From Jatrophihabitans telluris (GTDB lineage: Bacteria; Actinomycetota; Actinomycetes; Mycobacteriales; Jatrophihabitantaceae): a stretch of DNA of 64,000 bases. Location of the stretch: the NCBI RefSeq assembly GCF_023516435.1, contig NZ_CP097332.1:2418001-2482000 (forward strand), in the 5' to 3' direction. Numbering within the stretch: position 1 is the stretch's first letter; every line of letters starts with the position of its first letter. This document shows, piece after piece, positions 9,675 to 18,525 of this stretch. A model generated the notes under the pieces. The model did not search any database, was not told the origin of the DNA, and worked only from the letters and a program-made list of their open reading frames with translations. Made by a program: the position numbers and the translations under genes.

Positions 9675-10757
9675 ATGACGATGTTGCTGGACACCGATCG
9701 CGAAGCCGCTCCGGTTGCGGTCGGCGAGGCGGAGTGGCACGAGCTCAGCCGCCGCGCGGGCGTCGACGCGGCCGCCGGCACGTCGGTCCGACCGAGCGCT
9801 GCGCCCGCTTCGCGACCGGGTGCGCAGCGGATGTCGCGTCGGCTCAGCCGGGCGGCGAACGGGATCGGAGTGCTCGCGCTCGTCGCGGCCGTCGCGATGA
9901 TGATTTATCAACTGCGCAGCGCGGACCTGGGATCGGTGCTGTCCCACTTGCGGTGGGGGCACGCGTTGCTGGCCGTCGCCTTCATCGCCGCCTCCCTATG
10001 CTTGGCCGCCTACAACCTGGCCGCGTTCAGCTCGCTGCGGTTGCGCTGGCCGGCCACGATCGCGGCGCAGCTGGCCGTCAGTGGGCTGCGATTGGTCGCA
10101 CCGTCCGCAGTGAGCACTCCCGCGATCGCGACCCGGTTCCTGACCCGCAGCGGGGCTGCTCCGCTGGACGCGGTCGCCACGGTCGCCGCCGCCCAGAGTG
10201 CCCAACTCCTGGTCACGACGGTGGGCGTGGCCGCCCTGGGGGCGGCCTCCGGCAGCGGCGTGAACCTGCCCGCGTCCTCGACGGTCTGGTGGGCGGCACT
10301 CGGGCTGGTCATGCTCGTCGGCGTCGTCTGGCTGGCGCTGCGCACGATTGAGCGCCTGCGCGCGGCAGTCATCGCCGTGAGCCAGAGCGTCCGCGACCTG
10401 GGCGCCCATGCCCGGCGTCGCCCGTTGACCGTTGCCGGGGGCGTGGCTGCCGCTGCCGGGCTGACCACGACGCACGTGCTCGCGTTCGCCTTCTGCCTGA
10501 GCGCGGTGGGCGGCTCGGCATCCTACCTTTCGCTGATCATGATCTACCTGGCCGGGGCAAGCGCCGGATCGCTTGTCCCGACACCCGGCGGTGTCGGCGC
10601 AGTCGAGGCGACGATGACCGCCGGTCTGGTCGCCACCGGGGTTGCGCTTCCGGTCGCGGTCGCCGCCGTGTTACTCAATCGCGTAGTGGCCGTCTGGCTG
10701 CCGGCGGTACCGGGCTGGTTCGCCCTGGTCCTCATGCGCCGCCAGCAGCTGATCTGA
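9675..10757 (+). CDS. UPF0104/YbhN-type integral membrane protein (LPG synthase TM-like)
   Basis: This 360-residue protein has a soluble N-terminal ~55 residues and then about seven to eight transmembrane helices. The block PTPGGVGAVEATMTAGLVATG near residue 298, followed by hydrophobic helices to the C-terminus, is the hallmark of the lysylphosphatidylglycerol synthase transmembrane-region family (UPF0104, also called YbhN). Members are thought to act as lipid flippases or carriers in envelope biology; the lipid is unknown. The start ATG at 9675 has only a weak GGATCAAT-like upstream site. It converges with the large DUF11 gene. Confidence 0.83.
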   Translation: MTMLLDTDREAAPVAVGEAEWHELSRRAGVDAAAGTSVRPSAAPASRPGAQRMSRRLSRAANGIGVLALVAAVAMMIYQLRSADLGSVLSHLRWGHALLAVAFIAASLCLAAYNLAAFSSLRLRWPATIAAQLAVSGLRLVAPSAVSTPAIATRFLTRSGAAPLDAVATVAAAQSAQLLVTTVGVAALGAASGSGVNLPASSTVWWAALGLVMLVGVVWLALRTIERLRAAVIAVSQSVRDLGAHARRRPLTVAGGVAAAAGLTTTHVLAFAFCLSAVGGSASYLSLIMIYLAGASAGSLVPTPGGVGAVEATMTAGLVATGVALPVAVAAVLLNRVVAVWLPAVPGWFALVLMRRQQLI

Positions 10758-10761
10758 CCCC

Positions 10762-10806
10762 CGCGTTTCGTCAGCGCGCGTTTCGTCAGCCCGCGTTCGC
10801 TCAGCC
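10762..10806 (-). repeat. 15-bp tandem repeat at the stop of the DUF11 gene
   Basis: Three 15-bp copies (CGCGTTTCGTCAGCG, CGCGTTTCGTCAGCC, CGCGTTCGCTCAGCC) run from 10762 to 10806. The last copy contains the stop codon of the minus-strand gene, and two more in-frame TGA codons follow at 15-base steps. Confidence 0.85.
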
Positions 10807-13800
10807 CTGATCTTGTCCGCTACGCCGGCGACGACCGAACGGCACAGCGCATCCAAGCAGGACGGCACCGGCGCCGATGAGCAGTACCGCGGCCGTGACT
10901 GGCGGCCCGACAGCGGCGCCGGTATCAGCCAACGACGGCGGGTTCGTCACGCTCGACGGCGGGTTGGTGGTGCCACTCGGCGGATTGGTGGTGCCACCGC
11001 CGGGAGGATTGGTGGTCCCGCCTCCCGGCGGGTTGGTGGTGCCACCACCGCCACCGCCGCCCGGCGGGTTGACGACGACCGAGTTGACCGGGACGGTCAC
11101 GGTCGCGGTGTCGCCTACCGGGTGTTGCGAGGGGTTCTGCACGGCCGGGATGCCCGTGATCGAGGCAGTGTTCGTGACCGCGGGCAACACCGCGGGCGCG
11201 GTGCAAGTCCAGGTGACCACCTGGCCGACGGCCAGCGCACCGATCGTCCGGTCACAGGCCGGCAGAGACGGGTCGCTCGCGCTCACGCCGGACAGTGCCA
11301 CGTCACCGGTGTTACTCGCCGTCAGCGTGAACGTGATCGTCGCTCCGACAAGGTAACTCGGCGCGTCGGCGGCCTTGGTGAGCGTGACCGCGGGGTGGGC
11401 CGCCGGCGCGACGGCGGTTCCGGAACCGGTCGTGCCGCTTCCGAGCGGGTCGGTGCCGCTAGCCGTTGCCGTGTTGCTCAGGTCGGTCGCCGTCATCGTG
11501 GCGACGCAGGCGATGGGTGCGCTTGCTTCCCCCGGCGCCAGCGAGCCGATCGTCGTCGTGGCGCACGTCGCGGTCGGATCGTCGACGGAGACATCGGTCA
11601 ACGGAACATCCCCGCTGTTGGTGACCACGAGCGTGAAACCGACCTGGTCGCCGGCCACGATCGGCAGCGTGGGTGCGGTCTTGACGACCGTGATCGATGG
11701 GTGGATGACCGTCACCGCGGCCTGGCCGGAGGCGTCTACCACCTGGCCGAGCGGATCGGTGCCGGACACGGTCGCGGTGTTGCTGAAGTCCTGCTGACCG
11801 GCCGTCACCGTGCATGACAGGGGCACGGTCTGCCCGGCGGCCAGGTCGTCGAGAGCTTGCGAACACTGGGGAAACGCGGGGTCGGTGATCGTGACGGCAT
11901 GCAGTGCGGCGTCACCGGTGTTGTGCACGATGATCGTGAAGGTGACCGGATCGCCAGGGTGGACCACAGTCGGTGTCGCGGTCTTGGTCAGCTCGATCGA
12001 TGGGGTGATCACGTCAACCGTGGCCGAACCGCTGCCCGATACCGTGCCGCCGAGGGGGTCCGTGCCGGACACGGTGGCCGTGTTGGTGACGTCGGCGCCC
12101 GCGATGCTGGTGCAGGCGATCGGGTCCGCGGTGGCACCCGGGGCGAGGTCGACCAACAACACGGCGCACCCCGGTGCCGTGGCGTCGCTCACGATGACGT
12201 TGTGCAAGGCCACGTCGCCGGTGTTGTGGACAGCCACCTGCCAGGTGATGGTGTCACCGACGTGAGCCAGCGTCCCGGACGTCGCCGTCTTGGTCAGCTC
12301 GATGCCCGGATGGATGACCGGCACCGCCACGGTGGCACTGGCGCTGACCGTGCGGCCCAGTGCGTCGGTGGCGTTCACGGTCGCGGTGTTCGCGTCACCT
12401 GCTAGCGGCGCCGTGGCGGTGCAGGTGTAGTCGAACGACGCCCCCGCGGCCAGTTTCGTCGGCGCGGGCAGCACATTCGCACACGAGGCGGTCGTGGGAT
12501 CGCTCACGCTCACCTGCGACAGGGCGGTGTCTCCGGTGTTGGTCACCCTGATGGTGAAGGTGACCGTGTCGCCCTGGTGATAGGCCGACGCATCGGCCGT
12601 CTTGGCAATGGTGACCGCCGGGTTCAGCACGGTTACCGCGGCCTGCGCGCTGTCGCTGACCACGCCGCCGATGTCGTCCGTACCAGAAGCGGTGACGGTG
12701 TTGGTGAAACTCGCTGCGCCAGCCACGGCCGAACAGCTGAGGGTGACGTCCTGGCCGACGGCGATACCGGTCAGTGTCTGGGCGCATTGCGGGTACTGAG
12801 GGTCGGTGACCGCGACATCGTGCAGATTCACGTCGCCGACATTGGTCACCACGATCGTGAACGTGACGGTGTCTCCGGCGTGGACCGCAGCGGGTGACGC
12901 TGCCTTCGTGATGGTCAAGGCGGGGGTGACCACGGTGACCGTCGCACTGTCGGTATCGGTCACGGTGCCGCCGACAGGATCGGTGCCGGTGACCTGAGCC
13001 GTGTTGGTGGCGCTGGCGGTGCTCGCCGTGCTGGTGCAGGTGATCGGAGCTGCCGCTGCGCCGGCGGCCAAGGTTCCGACGACGGTGCTGCAGCCGCTGG
13101 CGGTCGGGTCGTTGACGCTGACGTCGTGCAGGCCGACGTCACCGGTGTTGGTGACCACGAGCCGCCAGCTCACGGGGTCTCCGGCGTGCACGACGGCCGC
13201 CGAAGTGCGCGTCTTGGCGATCGTGATGGCCGGATGGATCAGGGGAACGGGCGCCGTGGCCGAGTCACTGACCGACCGGCCGAGTGCATCGACGCCGCTG
13301 ACGGTGGCGGTGTTCGCGTCACCGGCGAGCGGCGCGGTCGCGGTGCACGTATAGCTGAAAGATGCACCGGGTACGAGGGAGGTCGGCGTGCCCGCAGACG
13401 ACGCACAGGACGCGGACTTGGGATCGGTCACCGCGATCGCGTGCAGCGCGGCGTCACCGGTGTTGGTGACGGTGATCGTGAAGGTGACCGTATCTCCGGC
13501 GTGATAGGCCGCGGCGTCGGTCTTCTTGGTGATGCTGAGCGCCGGGTTGAGGACGATCACCGATGCGGTGGAGCTGTCGGTGAGTGCCTCACCCGTCTCG
13601 CTGGTACCGGTCACGGTTGCGAGGTTGGTGAGGTTGGCGGTTCCCGCCGAACTCGTACAGGTGATCTTCACGTAGTTCGCCGGCGCGTCGTCGATGCTGG
13701 GGACGGTTCCCAGTGACCGGTTCGCGCACGTCGTGCCGGCCAGCTGTGGATCGCTGACCACAACGTTGCGCGCGTCCGCGCCGCTGTTGTTGGTGACCTC

Positions 13801-15159
13801 GATGGTCCAGGTGAGCGGTGCGCCCGGGTGCACCGTGACCGAACTGGAGCCTGGACTGGTCCCGTCGCTGGACACGGTCTTGACGATCTTGAGCTCGGGC
13901 ACGGGCAGCGACAGCGCCACGCCCTGTACGACATAGCCGTCTCCGGCGGTGACGAACCCGAGGGTGGCCGAGGTGGATCCGGCCGGGATCAGCGTGGAGT
14001 TGAAATCCTTGGCGTCGACGCTCATGTTGTTGGGCACGTCCGGTGTGCCGCCGCCGGTGGCGTTGCGGTTGGAGTTGCGGTCGGCGTTGGAGACGAAGAA
14101 GTTGCCGGTGGCGCCGGACAGGGGCTCCGCGACCTTGGTCCCGTTGATCAGGAAGTCATCGCCGGTGATGCCGTAATCGCCTTCGTAGGCGGTGACGCCG
14201 ACGTGGGCGCGCGGCGCGGTCGCCTTGAAACCGTTGACCGTGACGGTGGTGGCGGCCTCGTTGGCGCGCTGCACGACCTGTCCGTCGTAAAACCACACCC
14301 GCCGCAGCGAAGGGGCGAAGGTCGCGTTGCGGGTCGGGTAGGAATACGCGACGTACAGCGACCAGCCGCCCGAACAGTTTTTGCCCTGCGCAGCAGGGAT
14401 ATCGGCCGTGGTGACCGTCAAGGGAGTACCGGTGTCCACACCGGTGAACTGGGCGGTGACGTCGGCGCGCGCCGAGAAGTACTGGGGGTCATTGGTACCC
14501 AGACCGGCGCCCGTCGTGACGGTCAAGGCAGCGGGTGCGACGCTGACGGCCGCCTGGCCGCCCACGGTGAAACGGACCGCGGTGGCCTTCGAACCCGGGT
14601 CGCGAGCGGGCAGCGTCACGGGTGCACCGGCCGTGCATCCGTTCGCGGTGACGGCTCCGTTGCTGCCGACCTTGCCCGTCGTGCCGCCCCAGTCCAGCTG
14701 GGCCGCCTGCACGGTTGCCCCCGGCGGAATCGTCACGGTGGCGCGGGAGGAGTTCACCGTCGCGGGGTCGGAATCCACATCGCCGTAGGTCATGTAGTAG
14801 TTGTTGTTCTGCGAGTTCAGCGTTCTGGCTTGCCCGGCGACGCAATTTGCGGAGTCGGCCGCGCTGACATAACCCGTCTCACCGGCGGCCGGACAGCGTA
14901 GGTTGCCGTTGCCGACCTCGAGAAAGTCGCCGTACATGACGTCCTCGTACGTGACGCCCAACGGAGTGATCTGGGCGGCGCCGGCCGGATTGGTCCCCGC
15001 CACCGCGGCCCCCACCAGGACCGAGGTACTGACCAGCACGACGCTGAGGATGAGCCTGAACAACCGCTTCAGAAAGGAATCCGACAGCACCGCCCCCGGC
15101 CTGTGCCCGGACCCCGACAGTGGCACCGCCGCCAGTGACCGCGACCTCGTCCGAGACAT
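10801..15159 (-). CDS. Very large secreted DUF11-type repeat protein with LAxTG-like wall anchor
   Basis: This 1452-residue surface protein is exported by a long signal peptide (hydrophobic LILSVVLVSTSVLVGAAVAG, cleavage near AGA-A). A ~400-residue non-repeat head domain with Asn-rich segments follows. Then come about nine tandem DUF11/DUF7507-like Ig modules, each beginning with a pattern like P-(A/S)-(I/L/V)-x-(I/L)-x-K-(T/A) and containing TFTIxVTNTGD. A Pro/Gly linker follows and then the sorting-type tail SLADTG, a hydrophobic helix and RRRR. LAxTG is the motif class used by actinobacterial class E sortases. The ATG at 15159 is preferred over a GTG five codons earlier because GAGGGG lies eight bases before it. 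Confidence 0.88.
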   Translation of the reverse strand: MSRTRSRSLAAVPLSGSGHRPGAVLSDSFLKRLFRLILSVVLVSTSVLVGAAVAGTNPAGAAQITPLGVTYEDVMYGDFLEVGNGNLRCPAAGETGYVSAADSANCVAGQARTLNSQNNNYYMTYGDVDSDPATVNSSRATVTIPPGATVQAAQLDWGGTTGKVGSNGAVTANGCTAGAPVTLPARDPGSKATAVRFTVGGQAAVSVAPAALTVTTGAGLGTNDPQYFSARADVTAQFTGVDTGTPLTVTTADIPAAQGKNCSGGWSLYVAYSYPTRNATFAPSLRRVWFYDGQVVQRANEAATTVTVNGFKATAPRAHVGVTAYEGDYGITGDDFLINGTKVAEPLSGATGNFFVSNADRNSNRNATGGGTPDVPNNMSVDAKDFNSTLIPAGSTSATLGFVTAGDGYVVQGVALSLPVPELKIVKTVSSDGTSPGSSSVTVHPGAPLTWTIEVTNNSGADARNVVVSDPQLAGTTCANRSLGTVPSIDDAPANYVKITCTSSAGTANLTNLATVTGTSETGEALTDSSTASVIVLNPALSITKKTDAAAYHAGDTVTFTITVTNTGDAALHAIAVTDPKSASCASSAGTPTSLVPGASFSYTCTATAPLAGDANTATVSGVDALGRSVSDSATAPVPLIHPAITIAKTRTSAAVVHAGDPVSWRLVVTNTGDVGLHDVSVNDPTASGCSTVVGTLAAGAAAAPITCTSTASTASATNTAQVTGTDPVGGTVTDTDSATVTVVTPALTITKAASPAAVHAGDTVTFTIVVTNVGDVNLHDVAVTDPQYPQCAQTLTGIAVGQDVTLSCSAVAGAASFTNTVTASGTDDIGGVVSDSAQAAVTVLNPAVTIAKTADASAYHQGDTVTFTIRVTNTGDTALSQVSVSDPTTASCANVLPAPTKLAAGASFDYTCTATAPLAGDANTATVNATDALGRTVSASATVAVPVIHPGIELTKTATSGTLAHVGDTITWQVAVHNTGDVALHNVIVSDATAPGCAVLLVDLAPGATADPIACTSIAGADVTNTATVSGTDPLGGTVSGSGSATVDVITPSIELTKTATPTVVHPGDPVTFTIIVHNTGDAALHAVTITDPAFPQCSQALDDLAAGQTVPLSCTVTAGQQDFSNTATVSGTDPLGQVVDASGQAAVTVIHPSITVVKTAPTLPIVAGDQVGFTLVVTNSGDVPLTDVSVDDPTATCATTTIGSLAPGEASAPIACVATMTATDLSNTATASGTDPLGSGTTGSGTAVAPAAHPAVTLTKAADAPSYLVGATITFTLTASNTGDVALSGVSASDPSLPACDRTIGALAVGQVVTWTCTAPAVLPAVTNTASITGIPAVQNPSQHPVGDTATVTVPVNSVVVNPPGGGGGGGTTNPPGGGTTNPPGGGTTNPPSGTTNPPSSVTNPPSLADTGAAVGPPVTAAVLLIGAGAVLLGCAVPFGRRRRSGQDQG

Positions 15160-15292
15160 AAAACGACCCCTCACTCAACGCCGACACCACATGTGTAGCG
15201 GATAGGTGATCTTTACGACAAACGGCTTCGCGCGGGCTTTACGCGGTCGGATAAGGGGATTCTTCGATTCCAGATGTACTCGGATAACAGCC

Positions 15293-16426
15293 TTATGAAA
15301 TTGCGTTCAGATGATCGTCCAGTGCGCGCAGGGCTTGCTCCGCTCCGGCCCGCCCGATGCCGACCCGAAAACGCTCGGTCGGAACCGGGCCCAGCGCGGA
15401 GGCGTACACACTGCCCGGCAACAGGAGCACACCGGATCTCTCCACGGCACTGAGGCAGAACTCATCCACCGAGCCGGGACCGAGGTAACGCGGGAAGCAC
15501 ACACAACCACCGGCGGGCGGTTCCCAGCGGAAGAGGCTGTCGTGCCTGGCGAAGAACTCACCGAACAGCTGGGCATTCTGCGTGAGCAGCGCGCGACCCC
15601 GGGCCAGAATGGTAGGAGCGGCCTTGAGTGCGATACGGGCCAGCACCTCGCTGGGGCCGGCGTTGCAGATGGAGCCGTAGTGCTTGAGTCGTTCGACCCG
15701 CGAGAGCAACCCACGGTCGCGGCACGCGATCCATCCGATGCGCAGGCCAGGCAGGCCATATGCCTTCGACATCACGTTGAGCGAGATCGCGCGCTCGTAC
15801 AGATCAGCGGCCTGCGCCAGCGTGCGGGCCGGGTCGAGCTCCACGCCCCTGTAGACCTCGTCGCTGAACAGGTAGATGCCACGGCCGCGCACCAGTTCCA
15901 CCAGCGCCCGCCAGGTGTTCTGATCGGCGACCGCGCCGGTCGGGTTGTTGGGAAAGTTCACCGCCACCACGGTGGTGTTCGGACGCAGCGCCGCGGCTAC
16001 CGCCTCGACGTCAAGCCGCCAGTTGTCGTGTTCATCGAGCAGGACACCCGTGACCTCGGCGCGGGAAGCGGCCACCGTCTCGACGGACTGGTATCCGGGC
16101 AGGACGACGACGGCATGATCACCCTTGTCCAGCAGGGCGGTCAGCGTCCAGAAGATCCCCTCCTGCGCTCCGGTGAACGACAGGACGTCGGCCGCCTGGA
16201 CGTTCTCGTACGTCTGCGCGATCGCTTCGCGAAGCGCGGGTGAGCCGAAGGTCTCGACGTAGCCGAGATCGAGGCGTTCCCAGTCGGCACGCTCGTCGGG
16301 CTCGGCCATGGCCAGCAGATCGCTGACGGTGGTTGTCTGCAGATCCGAGGCGGTGAGGTTGTGGCGGGCGGCGAACTCCCAGCGGGAGAAATAGGTTTCC
16401 AGCTTGAAGTCAGGTAGTCCTGCCAC
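15293..16426 (-). CDS. PLP-dependent class I/II aminotransferase
   Basis: This 377-residue fold-type I PLP enzyme opens GLPDFKLETYFSRWEFAARHNLTASD, has LGYVETFGSPALREAIAQTY near 65, VAVNFPNNPTGAV near 165 and the PLP-lysine motif SLNVMSKAYGLPGLRIGW near 225. The opening segment resembles the capreomycidine synthase/VioD-like branch of class I/II aminotransferases, but the substrate is not determined. The GTG at 16426 is chosen because homologous sequence begins there; its first 17 bases overlap the regulator gene, implying translational coupling. The two genes are probably one unit in which the regulator controls use of an amino acid. Confidence 0.85.
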   Translation of the reverse strand: MAGLPDFKLETYFSRWEFAARHNLTASDLQTTTVSDLLAMAEPDERADWERLDLGYVETFGSPALREAIAQTYENVQAADVLSFTGAQEGIFWTLTALLDKGDHAVVVLPGYQSVETVAASRAEVTGVLLDEHDNWRLDVEAVAAALRPNTTVVAVNFPNNPTGAVADQNTWRALVELVRGRGIYLFSDEVYRGVELDPARTLAQAADLYERAISLNVMSKAYGLPGLRIGWIACRDRGLLSRVERLKHYGSICNAGPSEVLARIALKAAPTILARGRALLTQNAQLFGEFFARHDSLFRWEPPAGGCVCFPRYLGPGSVDEFCLSAVERSGVLLLPGSVYASALGPVPTERFRVGIGRAGAEQALRALDDHLNAIS

Positions 16427-17099
16427 GACGCGAGCCTTTCGGTTTCGAGGGTGATGCGGTGTTCGGCGGCCCTTGCTCTTGCCGTGCTTGCCGTGCTTGC
16501 CGTGCTTGCCGCAGCAGCGAGTACACGCTTGCTCGCGAGATCGCCAGCGCCCCCGCGGCATGCTCGGCAGCGTTGCGCGTGTCGAAGAGCCCCCTCCCGT
16601 CGAGCTCGGCGAGCAGGTCGATCCGTTCGGCACGGTTGAGTTGCTCACGAGGCCGGTTCCGGCCCAGGCACCAATCACGCACCGTCTGATTGATCTCGGC
16701 CCGCCAGTCGCGCGCGAACAGCGCCTCCGGCGCATGCATGCTCGGCGCGGCGAACGCAGCCAACACGGCTCCGGCGTCGAGGAGGGTCGTCCGGTCGAAG
16801 TTGAGGCAGAGCAACCAGGAGGTGCCGCGAAGCGGCATGCTCACCGCGGAGTAGCTCCGTCCGTCCCGGCCGACCTGCTCATAGGGACCAAGCACCTGAC
16901 CGGGTTCGAGCCGACCCAATAGGGCTGCGTCCAGCAGCGAAGCCTCGCCGACCTCGCGACCTGACTGGGGATTCCAGATGGCGATGATCCGGTCGTGCTC
17001 GGTGTCGTGCAGCACCGCTTCGACGTGGGGATAGAACAGTGCCACCGCCGCCCGGGCCAGCTGGTCGACGACGGCACGACCGTCAGGGGATGTCACCAT
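16410..17099 (-). CDS. YheO/DauR-like PAS and helix-turn-helix regulator
   Basis: This 229-residue regulator has an N-terminal PAS-like sensor (residues ~8-115, with IIAIWNPQSGREVGEASLLD and YSAVSMPLRG). A C-terminal HTH follows (~150-200, RIDLLAELDGRGLFDTRNAAEHAAGALAISRASVYSLLRQ). This matches the YheO family that includes the D-arginine regulator DauR. The end is a run of QAR tripeptides coded by a 9-bp tandem repeat (16478-16504), so the tail is probably length-variable. It overlaps and likely cotranslates with the aminotransferase. A double inverted repeat directly upstream suggests autoregulation. An amino acid or related ligand is a reasonable guess. Confidence 0.83.
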   Translation of the reverse strand: MVTSPDGRAVVDQLARAAVALFYPHVEAVLHDTEHDRIIAIWNPQSGREVGEASLLDAALLGRLEPGQVLGPYEQVGRDGRSYSAVSMPLRGTSWLLCLNFDRTTLLDAGAVLAAFAAPSMHAPEALFARDWRAEINQTVRDWCLGRNRPREQLNRAERIDLLAELDGRGLFDTRNAAEHAAGALAISRASVYSLLRQARQARQARQEQGPPNTASPSKPKGSRRGRTT

Positions 17100-17132
17100 T
17101 GGATGGTACGTCCAGATTGGATTTTCCGTCCA
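17100..17132. promoter_or_regulatory. Tandem inverted-repeat operator, two copies of TGGAT-N5-GTCCA
   Basis: Two 15-bp dyads, TGGATGGTACGTCCA (17100-17114) and TGGATTTTCCGTCCA (17118-17132), stand 18 bp apart. They lie immediately upstream of the regulator start (17099) and 34 bp from the divergent DUF1801 start. The arms are identical and only the five central bases differ, as expected for a dimeric regulator site used twice. The neighbouring YheO-like protein is the natural candidate to bind it. Confidence 0.6.
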
Positions 17133-17166
17133 GCTCGACGCTGTGCGGCCGGTTTAGGGTGATGGC

Positions 17167-17583
17167 ATGACCGGAGCCGACAATCGCGACGACAGGGTCG
17201 ATGCGTACCTGGAGGCGCTGCCGGTATGGCAGCAGGATGTGTTCACCAGGCTGCGGGAGCTGATCCACGAGGCGGACCCGGAAATCACCGAGACGATCAA
17301 GCGCTCGGTCCAGCCCTACTTCGTACTCGCCGGCAATGTCTGCGCGTTCCTGGCCGCGAAGGACCACGTGAACCTGTTCCTCTACGACGGCGCGATCGTG
17401 CCTGACCCTGACGGCATCATCACGGCCGGCCACGACAACGTGACGGCCCGGACAATCTCCTATCGACAGGGTGACTCGATCAACGGTGCGGCTCTGCAGA
17501 CGATGCTGCGACAGATTGCGGCCAACAACCGAGCCGGCGGCTGGCGCAAGCTCAAGGCGGCCGGGGCGACTACTCCGGACTGA
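17167..17583 (+). CDS. DUF1801-domain protein
   Basis: This small cytoplasmic protein of 138 residues matches the DUF1801/YdhG-like family: [42 protein letters not shown] and [10 protein letters not shown] are the typical core. The biochemical function of the family is unknown. The ATG has an AGGGTGATGGC leader. It is divergent from the YheO-like regulator and shares the putative operator region with it. Confidence 0.82.
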   Translation: MTGADNRDDRVDAYLEALPVWQQDVFTRLRELIHEADPEITETIKRSVQPYFVLAGNVCAFLAAKDHVNLFLYDGAIVPDPDGIITAGHDNVTARTISYRQGDSINGAALQTMLRQIAANNRAGGWRKLKAAGATTPD

Positions 17584-17585
17584 CG

Positions 17586-17633
17586 CGGCGGATGCTGCGG
17601 CGGATGCTGCGGCGGATGCTGCGGCGGATGCTG
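17586..17633 (+). repeat. 12-bp tandem repeat, four copies
   Basis: CGGCGGATGCTG is repeated four times without change between the DUF1801 stop and the start of rnhA. It is probably non-coding: RNase HI homology begins only at 17685. Confidence 0.85.
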
Positions 17634-17684
17634 CGGCCGGTCGGTGGTCACCGCGTCGCTGCTTCCCCGGTAGCCTCGGCTGCC

Positions 17685-18122
17685 GTGACCGAACGCGTGG
17701 TGATCTACACCGACGGAGCCTGCAAGGGAAATCCCGGCCCGGGAGGCTGGGGCGCCTGGCTGCGCAGTGGCGACCACGAGCGTGAGCTGTTCGGCGGGGA
17801 GCCTCTGACCACGAACAATCGGATGGAACTCACCGCGGTGATCGAGGCGCTGAATGCGTTGAAACGGCCCTGCGCGGTGGACCTGTTCACCGACAGCCAA
17901 TACGTCCGGCAGGGAATCACCACCTGGATCCACAGCTGGAAGACGCGCGGCTGGGTGACTTCGGCCAAGCAGCCGGTGAAGAACGCCGATCTATGGCAGC
18001 AACTCGACGTCGCCACCCAACGACACGACGTCGAATGGCACTGGGTCAAGGGCCACGCCGGGGACGTCGGCAATGAGCGGGCCGACGCGCTGGCCAACCA
18101 AGGCGCCGCTCAGTTCGTCTAA
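17685..18122 (+). CDS. rnhA: Ribonuclease HI
   Basis: This enzyme cleaves RNA in RNA-DNA hybrids, removing primers and R-loops. The 145-residue protein shows the RNase HI active site at the same positions as the E. coli enzyme: D10 (YTDGACKGN), E48 (NNRMEL), D70 (FTDSQYV), and the last Asp in NERADALAN, with the His of VKGHAGD just before. The GTG at 17685 is selected because homology starts there; an upstream ATG at 17592 would only add repeat-encoded residues. Its 3' end runs straight into a repeat array. Confidence 0.95.
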   Translation: MTERVVIYTDGACKGNPGPGGWGAWLRSGDHERELFGGEPLTTNNRMELTAVIEALNALKRPCAVDLFTDSQYVRQGITTWIHSWKTRGWVTSAKQPVKNADLWQQLDVATQRHDVEWHWVKGHAGDVGNERADALANQGAAQFV

Positions 18123-18130
18123 CCATTTCC

Positions 18131-18406
18131 GTTGAGGTTGCCCTCGTTGCGTCGGCAGTCCCGTTGAGGTTGCCCTCGTTGCTGCCGACGTCCCGTTGAG
18201 GTTGCCCTCGTTGCAGCCAACGTCCCGTTGAGGTTGCCCTCGTTGCAGCCGACGTCCCGTTGAGGTTGCCCTCGTTGCAGCCGACGTCCCGTTGAGGTTG
18301 CCCTCGTTGCAGCCAACGTCCCGTTGAGGTTGCCCTCGTTGCAGCCAACGTCCCGTTGAGGTTGCCCTCGTTGCAGCCAACGTCCCGTAGAGGTTGCCCT
18401 CGTTGC
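18131..18406 (-). repeat. 32-bp repeat array 1 (nine copies)
   Basis: The 20-bp core GTTGAGGTTGCCCTCGTTGC begins at 18131, 18163, 18195, 18227, 18259, 18291, 18323, 18355 and 18387, an exact 32-bp step. The 12-bp linkers are nearly constant (AGCCRACGTCCC). The last core carries one change (GTAGAGG). It fills most of the gap between the convergent rnhA and the membrane-protein gene. Since 32 is not a multiple of three, the array is not a protein repeat. On the minus strand the core reads as in arrays 2 and 3, apart from one G/A difference. Confidence 0.95.
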
Positions 18407-18441
18407 CGGGGCAGGGCTTTGGACCGGGTCCGGTCGGAGGC

Positions 18442-18525
18442 GCAACAAGGGCAACCTCAACACATCAAGGCGCGCAACAAGGGCAACCTCAACACATCAA
18501 GGCGCGCAACAAGGGCAACGTCAAC
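18442..18525 (+). repeat. 32-bp repeat array 2 (three copies, inverted relative to array 1)
   Basis: GCAACAAGGGCAACCTCAAC begins at 18442 and 18474, and a variant (CAACGTCAAC ending) begins at 18506. The 12-bp linker is ACATCAAGGCGC. The spacing is again 32 bp, but the linker differs from the other arrays. The last core overlaps the stop codon of the membrane-protein gene. With array 1 it forms a long inverted repeat around a 35-base centre (18407-18441). Confidence 0.92.

Noticed and set aside
18119-18463. Protein made of GNLNGT/QRGQPQRDV units
   Set aside because: The 32-bp step shifts the frame each copy, so these readings are by-products of a DNA repeat.
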